Below are positions 60,551 to 64,000 of a stretch of 64,000 bases of DNA, in pieces. Position 1 is the first letter of the stretch; each line of letters opens with the position of its first letter. The notes under the pieces were generated by a model. It saw only the letters and a list, made by a program, of their open reading frames with translations, was not told the DNA's origin and did not search any database. The translations under genes and the position numbers were made by a program. Origin of the DNA: CAUZFZ01 sp963579025 (GTDB lineage: Bacteria; Planctomycetota; Planctomycetia; Planctomycetales; Planctomycetaceae); assembly GCA_963579025.1 (NCBI GenBank), contig CAUZFZ010000001.1, positions 62,001 to 126,000 on the forward strand, in the 5' to 3' direction.

Positions 60551-60856
60551 TCAACCCCCGCGTCCTCTATTTCGAGCCCGCCGAGAACGTCGGGGTCGAT
60601 AACGCCGATCACCGGGACGTCGACTGATCCACTTCAGCCACGCGGCAAACTCGGGCTGAGATTTCAGCTCTTCGATCGAGCACAGTTCACGCTCAAGTTC
60701 ACGATTTGGGAACAGGGCATGGATCATTCCGTGGCAGTCCGGGCAGATGCCTAGCGTCTCACGTCCACCGCGGCTCTTTGGAACCAGGTGATGAGCGGTG
60801 ACTCGCGGAACGGAGCGTTCGCACAACGGACAGATCAATTCTGTCTGGCCGGACAT
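60551..60856 (-). CDS. Small HNH-type nuclease-like protein
   Basis: 101 aa. CPLCERSV and CPDCHGMI form a four-Cys zinc site around the HNH core TAHHLVPKSRGGRETLGICPDCHGMIHALF (His-His...Asn position replaced by Gly/Leu in GRETLG, then His in CHGMIH). The C-terminus is very Arg-rich. Proteins of this size and order are annotated as HNH endonucleases in many genomes, but the missing Asn leaves catalysis uncertain. The ATG at 60856 follows AGGGGA. It lies 76 bp after the HtrA gene on the same strand. Confidence 0.75.
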   Translation of the reverse strand: MSGQTELICPLCERSVPRVTAHHLVPKSRGGRETLGICPDCHGMIHALFPNRELERELCSIEELKSQPEFAAWLKWISRRPGDRRYRPRRSRRARNRGRGG

Positions 60857-60932
60857 AGCGTCCCCTGAAGCAATCTCGAATGACTCAAATCGAGTTTGTC
60901 CGACCGACAACCGTATCCGAGCCGGCGTTCGC

Positions 60933-62120
60933 TTACGACCGCGTTCCCGGCGAGATTTTCGCGGGCGGGCCTCCACCAAGCTGGACGCTGATGTCGATGA
61001 GTCGTTTTTCGCGACGGATGGTCAGCTTCACGGAGTCACCGGGCTTGCGAGCTTCGATCGCCTCGCGAAAGTCGGCGACAGAACGAACTTCCTTGCCATC
61101 GACCGCGATGATCAGGTCGGCCGTACTGCGGTCCAGTCGTTCGAAGATGAACGGACCACGGCGCTGGCGCAGCAGAGTCGGCCCGCGCACGCCGGCACGT
61201 TCGGCCGGGCCATCGGGCGTGACGCGTTCGACCAGCAGGCCTTCATCCGTTTCGAACACTCGCTGGATACCGACCTCGGGACGGAAGACTCGACCGTGTG
61301 TGATCAGGTCGGGCACAACGCGCGATACCAGATTGACCGGAATCGCAAAGCCGACGCCGGAGCTCTGCCCGGTACGACTGGCGATCGCCGTGTTGATACC
61401 GATCAGCCGGCCGTGCAGGTCGAGCAACGGGCCGCCAGAGTTCCCCGGATTGATCGACGCGTCAATCTGAATGATCGATTTGATTGACCAGTTGTCCTGC
61501 ACTTCGAGTGATCGATTCAGACTGGAGACGATGCCGGTCGTGAGTGTCCGTTCCAGTTCGAAAGGATTACCGATGGCCAGCACGCGCATGCCGACCTTCA
61601 ACTTGCTCGAATCGCCCATGCGAATCGGAAACAGCACATCCTCAGGTGCGTCGATGCGTATGATCGCGATGTCGTTCGGTGGGTCGTAACCCACCACCTG
61701 AGCTTCGAACGTTTCGCCGTTGAACAACGTGACTCCGATGTTGCGCGAGTCGGCCACGACGTGCCAGTTGGTGAGAATGTGCCCGGACTTGTCGATGACC
61801 GATCCGGATCCGGTGCCCTCAGACAGTCTCTCTGTCAGGAAGAAAGAGTCGACCCGCGTGCTGCGCGTCGTGATATTCACAACGCTCTTGTGCAGACGTT
61901 CGTAGATCGCAACGTTGATGGCTTCCTCGGCGGTCAGGCCGTCGTCATTGAAATACTGGGCGATCGAGTCGGACGTTCCCTGCGCGGGAACAGCGAACAG
62001 GGGCAATGGCCGGGACGAATCCTGAGCGATCGCGGTCTGACGCGTCTGACCGTCGAGCATCCAGATGGTGAACAGGCTGGCGAGAACGGCGGAAAGGACG
62101 CATCCGGCGAGAAATCGCAT
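60933..62120 (-). CDS. HtrA/DegP-family periplasmic serine protease with one PDZ domain
   Basis: 395 aa. An N-terminal membrane anchor or signal (FLAGCVLSAVLASLFTIWML) precedes the trypsin-like domain with the catalytic triad: His in ILTNWHVVAD, Asp in PNDIAIIRID and Ser in INPGNSGGPLLD. The oxyanion-region segment AIGNPFELERTLTTGIVSSLNRSLE is normal. A single C-terminal PDZ domain (about 290-390) contains GLLVERVTPDGPAERAGVR and DLIIAVDGKEVRSVADFREAI, with a ~20-residue Arg-rich insertion between them. It should degrade or refold damaged envelope proteins. DegS-like one-PDZ architecture would also allow a signalling role. Confidence 0.92.
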   Translation of the reverse strand: MRFLAGCVLSAVLASLFTIWMLDGQTRQTAIAQDSSRPLPLFAVPAQGTSDSIAQYFNDDGLTAEEAINVAIYERLHKSVVNITTRSTRVDSFFLTERLSEGTGSGSVIDKSGHILTNWHVVADSRNIGVTLFNGETFEAQVVGYDPPNDIAIIRIDAPEDVLFPIRMGDSSKLKVGMRVLAIGNPFELERTLTTGIVSSLNRSLEVQDNWSIKSIIQIDASINPGNSGGPLLDLHGRLIGINTAIASRTGQSSGVGFAIPVNLVSRVVPDLITHGRVFRPEVGIQRVFETDEGLLVERVTPDGPAERAGVRGPTLLRQRRGPFIFERLDRSTADLIIAVDGKEVRSVADFREAIEARKPGDSVKLTIRREKRLIDISVQLGGGPPAKISPGTRS

Positions 62121-62311
62121 GATGAGCTTCCAGAAAATGGGCCTCGATCAGCGAGGCGGTGGTGGAGAGTGTCGCGGGAAGACGCCGTGATTCGCAGAAT
62201 CCAGATGGAACAGCGGCGCAGTTGTGCCAGGATCAGATGATTAGCGCTTTGTTCATTCGCCTCAAGATGATCTTGTGACCGCGAGACTGACCGACACAGG
62301 AGTACGCAAAC

Positions 62312-63691
62312 ATGAAGCGGATCGCGATTCTGACGGCGGGCGGAGATACCCCGGCGTTGAACGCCACTTTGTTCGGAGCCGTGCAACGAGCCAACGAGCT
62401 CGACATCGAAGTTTACGGCCTGATCAAGGGCTTTGACGGAATGCTCAGCGAACGCGTGCCGCACGTTCGGCTGAACCCGCTGTTCACGACGATTCCAGAA
62501 CTCGATCCGTGTCTCGGCGGGTCCATCATTGGTTCATCCCGAGCGTACATCGATCCCGAACAGACCGAGGTACTCAAGGAAGTCACATCGCGACTTGGTC
62601 GGCTGGGAATCCAGGGGCTGGTCTGCATCGGTGGTGACGGCACGATCAGCGGCATGCAGCCACTCACCGAGTTTTTCCCGTGCGTGCTGGCCCCCAAGAC
62701 GATCGACAACGACCTGGGCCTGAATCACATCGATGAGCCGAATGAATGGGTCCGCGACGAAACGCCCGACGGCTTCACATACCGACACTCCCATAGTCGA
62801 GACGAAGTCGGCCTCGGCGAGATCATCAACTATGTGACTCCCGGCTATGCGACAGCGGTGTTCGTTGTGGCCCAAAGTATCGAGCGGATTCGAACGACCG
62901 CCGAGAGTCATCGCCGTATCGCCATCGTCGAAGTTATGGGCCGCGACTCGGGATCCATCGCACTGGGGGCTGCGTACGGACAACCGGACATGATCCTCAT
63001 CCCGGAAGTCGAGCTGGACTACCCGACGATCGTGAGTCGTGTGCGGGAACTGTACGACCTCCAGAAGCATGCCGTACTGGTGATCGGGGAGGGTGTGCGG
63101 GATAGCGAAGGGCAACTGGGCGCTCGCTCGAACAGCTTCGACCCCGCCGGGAACATCCTCTTTACCGGGGCGGCCGAACGACTCGCTGACAGGCTCCGCA
63201 GCGAACTCGGTGACAGCTACTTCCAGAAAAACCGCCGCCACGACGACGCACGATCAGCCGTGTTCACGCGAAAGGTCGGACATACACAACGAGGCGGTCG
63301 GCCGATTCTGTTCGATCGATTTCACGCAGCTCAACTGGGCGGCAAAGCGGTCGAACTCCTCTCCCGCGAACAGAACAACTTCCTTGCGACTCTGCAGTAC
63401 ACGGAATCAACGGGGTTCACTCTCAGCGAATTGTCAGCCAGTAAACTGCGTGATCGCTGGGGTACGATCCACGCCCGCGAAGTGCATCCGTCGCTGTACA
63501 GCACGCGCCGGTTTCAGCCGTCAGAACTTGGTCGCGAGTATCTGCAGCCGATCTTCACTCACGCGATCGGACACGAAGACCTCGAAATGCTACACGCACG
63601 ATTGTTCCATCCAGGAAATCTCGTGACACGCTATCAGAGCTTCAACATCGAGATTCAGAAGCGGATTCGAACGCTGGACGGCAGTTCGTAG
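62312..63691 (+). CDS. pfkA: 6-phosphofructokinase (PFK-A fold, mixed ATP/PPi signature)
   Basis: 459 aa. The N-terminus RIAILTAGGDTPALNATLFG, GGDGTISGMQPL, the active-site PKTIDNDL, EVMGRDSGSIALGAA and GHTQRGGRP define a PFK. The position that distinguishes donors after GGD is Gly (GGDGT, ATP-like), whereas the residue before TIDND is Lys (PKTIDND, as in PPi-dependent and trypanosomal-type enzymes). It is longer than the ~320-residue E. coli PfkA. AGGAG precedes the ATG at nine bases. A 27-nt palindromic repeat follows the stop by one base. Confidence 0.92.
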   Translation: MKRIAILTAGGDTPALNATLFGAVQRANELDIEVYGLIKGFDGMLSERVPHVRLNPLFTTIPELDPCLGGSIIGSSRAYIDPEQTEVLKEVTSRLGRLGIQGLVCIGGDGTISGMQPLTEFFPCVLAPKTIDNDLGLNHIDEPNEWVRDETPDGFTYRHSHSRDEVGLGEIINYVTPGYATAVFVVAQSIERIRTTAESHRRIAIVEVMGRDSGSIALGAAYGQPDMILIPEVELDYPTIVSRVRELYDLQKHAVLVIGEGVRDSEGQLGARSNSFDPAGNILFTGAAERLADRLRSELGDSYFQKNRRHDDARSAVFTRKVGHTQRGGRPILFDRFHAAQLGGKAVELLSREQNNFLATLQYTESTGFTLSELSASKLRDRWGTIHAREVHPSLYSTRRFQPSELGREYLQPIFTHAIGHEDLEMLHARLFHPGNLVTRYQSFNIEIQKRIRTLDGSS

Positions 63692-63718
63692 GTTCGTAGT
63701 AACCGCACTTGTGCGGTT
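63692..63718. repeat. 27-nt palindromic repeat, copy 2, acting as terminator
   Basis: It is identical to the repeat at 23901-23927. AACCGCAC (63701-63708) pairs with GTGCGGTT (63711-63718), and here TTT follows, making a plausible terminator for the phosphofructokinase gene. A second hairpin AGCCCAGCG/CGCTGGGCT lies at 63741-63771. The remaining sequence up to the window end shows no convincing gene. Confidence 0.8.
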
Positions 63719-64000
63719 TTTCCGACGCCGCGCACAAGAAAGCCCAGCGACAGGCCCGTAGCCGCTGGGCTATGGAAACGACGTCCGTGCAGCGATACCG
63801 ACTCGGACGTACGACCTGGCGAGGGCAATCGCGGAAGAGCCGTACATTGGTGTCCGAGTCAGCGTCGACCGCTTCCGTGATTCCTGCAAGGGGCAAACGT
63901 TGATTCGGCGTCTTGTCAGAGTCAGCCGAATCGGAGGGCAGCAGGAATCACAGTTCGGGCCGACACCGTTCCCGTACTCTCTAATTCGGAATTGGGCGTT

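Noticed and set aside
63709..63903. 64-codon frame after the phosphofructokinase gene
   Set aside because: It starts within a terminator repeat and has no recognisable features.
1..64000. CRISPR array, rRNA, tRNA or prophage
   Set aside because: No regularly spaced repeats, no conserved tRNA arms and no phage structural or integrase genes were seen on reading both strands; a dedicated tRNA and Rfam scan was not possible.

Overview
The window is high-GC bacterial chromosome, and its gene content points firmly to the phylum Planctomycetota. The signs are: a Cys-rich YTV-type cell-wall protein; two intact DUF1501 proteins and one decayed DUF1501 fragment; a planctomycete-style cytochrome c/WD40 fusion; DUF3500 and DUF6798-like proteins; two sulfatases; a methanopterin-pathway cyclohydrolase (mch); a SpoVG carrying a zinc ribbon; many Tat-type signal peptides; and several families of palindromic intergenic repeats. 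The genus cannot be named from this window. No rRNA, tRNA or CRISPR was seen.

Layout. 1-950 (minus): N-terminal part of a protein carrying at least 12 Thr-x-x-Asp motifs. 1.4-10.9 kb (minus): a five-gene redox operon. In order of transcription it encodes a double cyclic-nucleotide-binding/four-cluster ferredoxin fusion, a split cytochrome b with a long repeat-containing insert, a membrane-anchored decaheme cytochrome c and two secreted pentaheme cytochromes c. 11.4-20.9 kb: YTV cell-wall protein, a sugar isomerase-like protein, a Lys-rich histone H1-like protein, a hybrid histidine kinase with a GGDEF response regulator, and a cytochrome c/WD40 protein. 21-30 kb: a membrane protein, a deoxyhypusine-synthase-like protein, dprA, ispE-spoVG, a Cys/Met PLP enzyme and mch. 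30-38 kb: a YjhG-type sugar-acid dehydratase, a metallo-beta-lactamase-fold protein, hisG, nadE, a glcF-like gene and a DUF1501 remnant. 38-44 kb: a twin-HTH GntR regulator and a Tat-exported propeller, divergent from a galactonate-dehydratase-like enzyme, a DapA-family lyase and a sulfatase. 44-54 kb: PP2C phosphatase, larE plus cobalamin adenosyltransferase, divergent DUF1501 genes, an FMN-binding lipoprotein, a receiver-like protein and a sulfatase. 53.6-64 kb: a nucleotidyltransferase/Rv0078B-type toxin-antitoxin pair, gyrA, a UAP1-like pyrophosphorylase, DUF3500, HNH, HtrA protease and phosphofructokinase.

The most coherent system is the 1.4-10.9 kb operon. I read it as a trans-membrane electron conduit: cytoplasmic Fe-S clusters under control of two cNMP-binding domains, then a diheme membrane cytochrome b, then periplasmic multiheme cytochromes. 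I do not recognise this combination as a named complex. The 38-44 kb region looks like a sugar-acid (aldonate) catabolic locus controlled by the GntR regulator, with the sulfatase possibly feeding it from sulfated polysaccharide.

Reading frames were judged from translated sequence, motifs and Shine-Dalgarno matches. No database search was possible, so family names rest on motif recognition.
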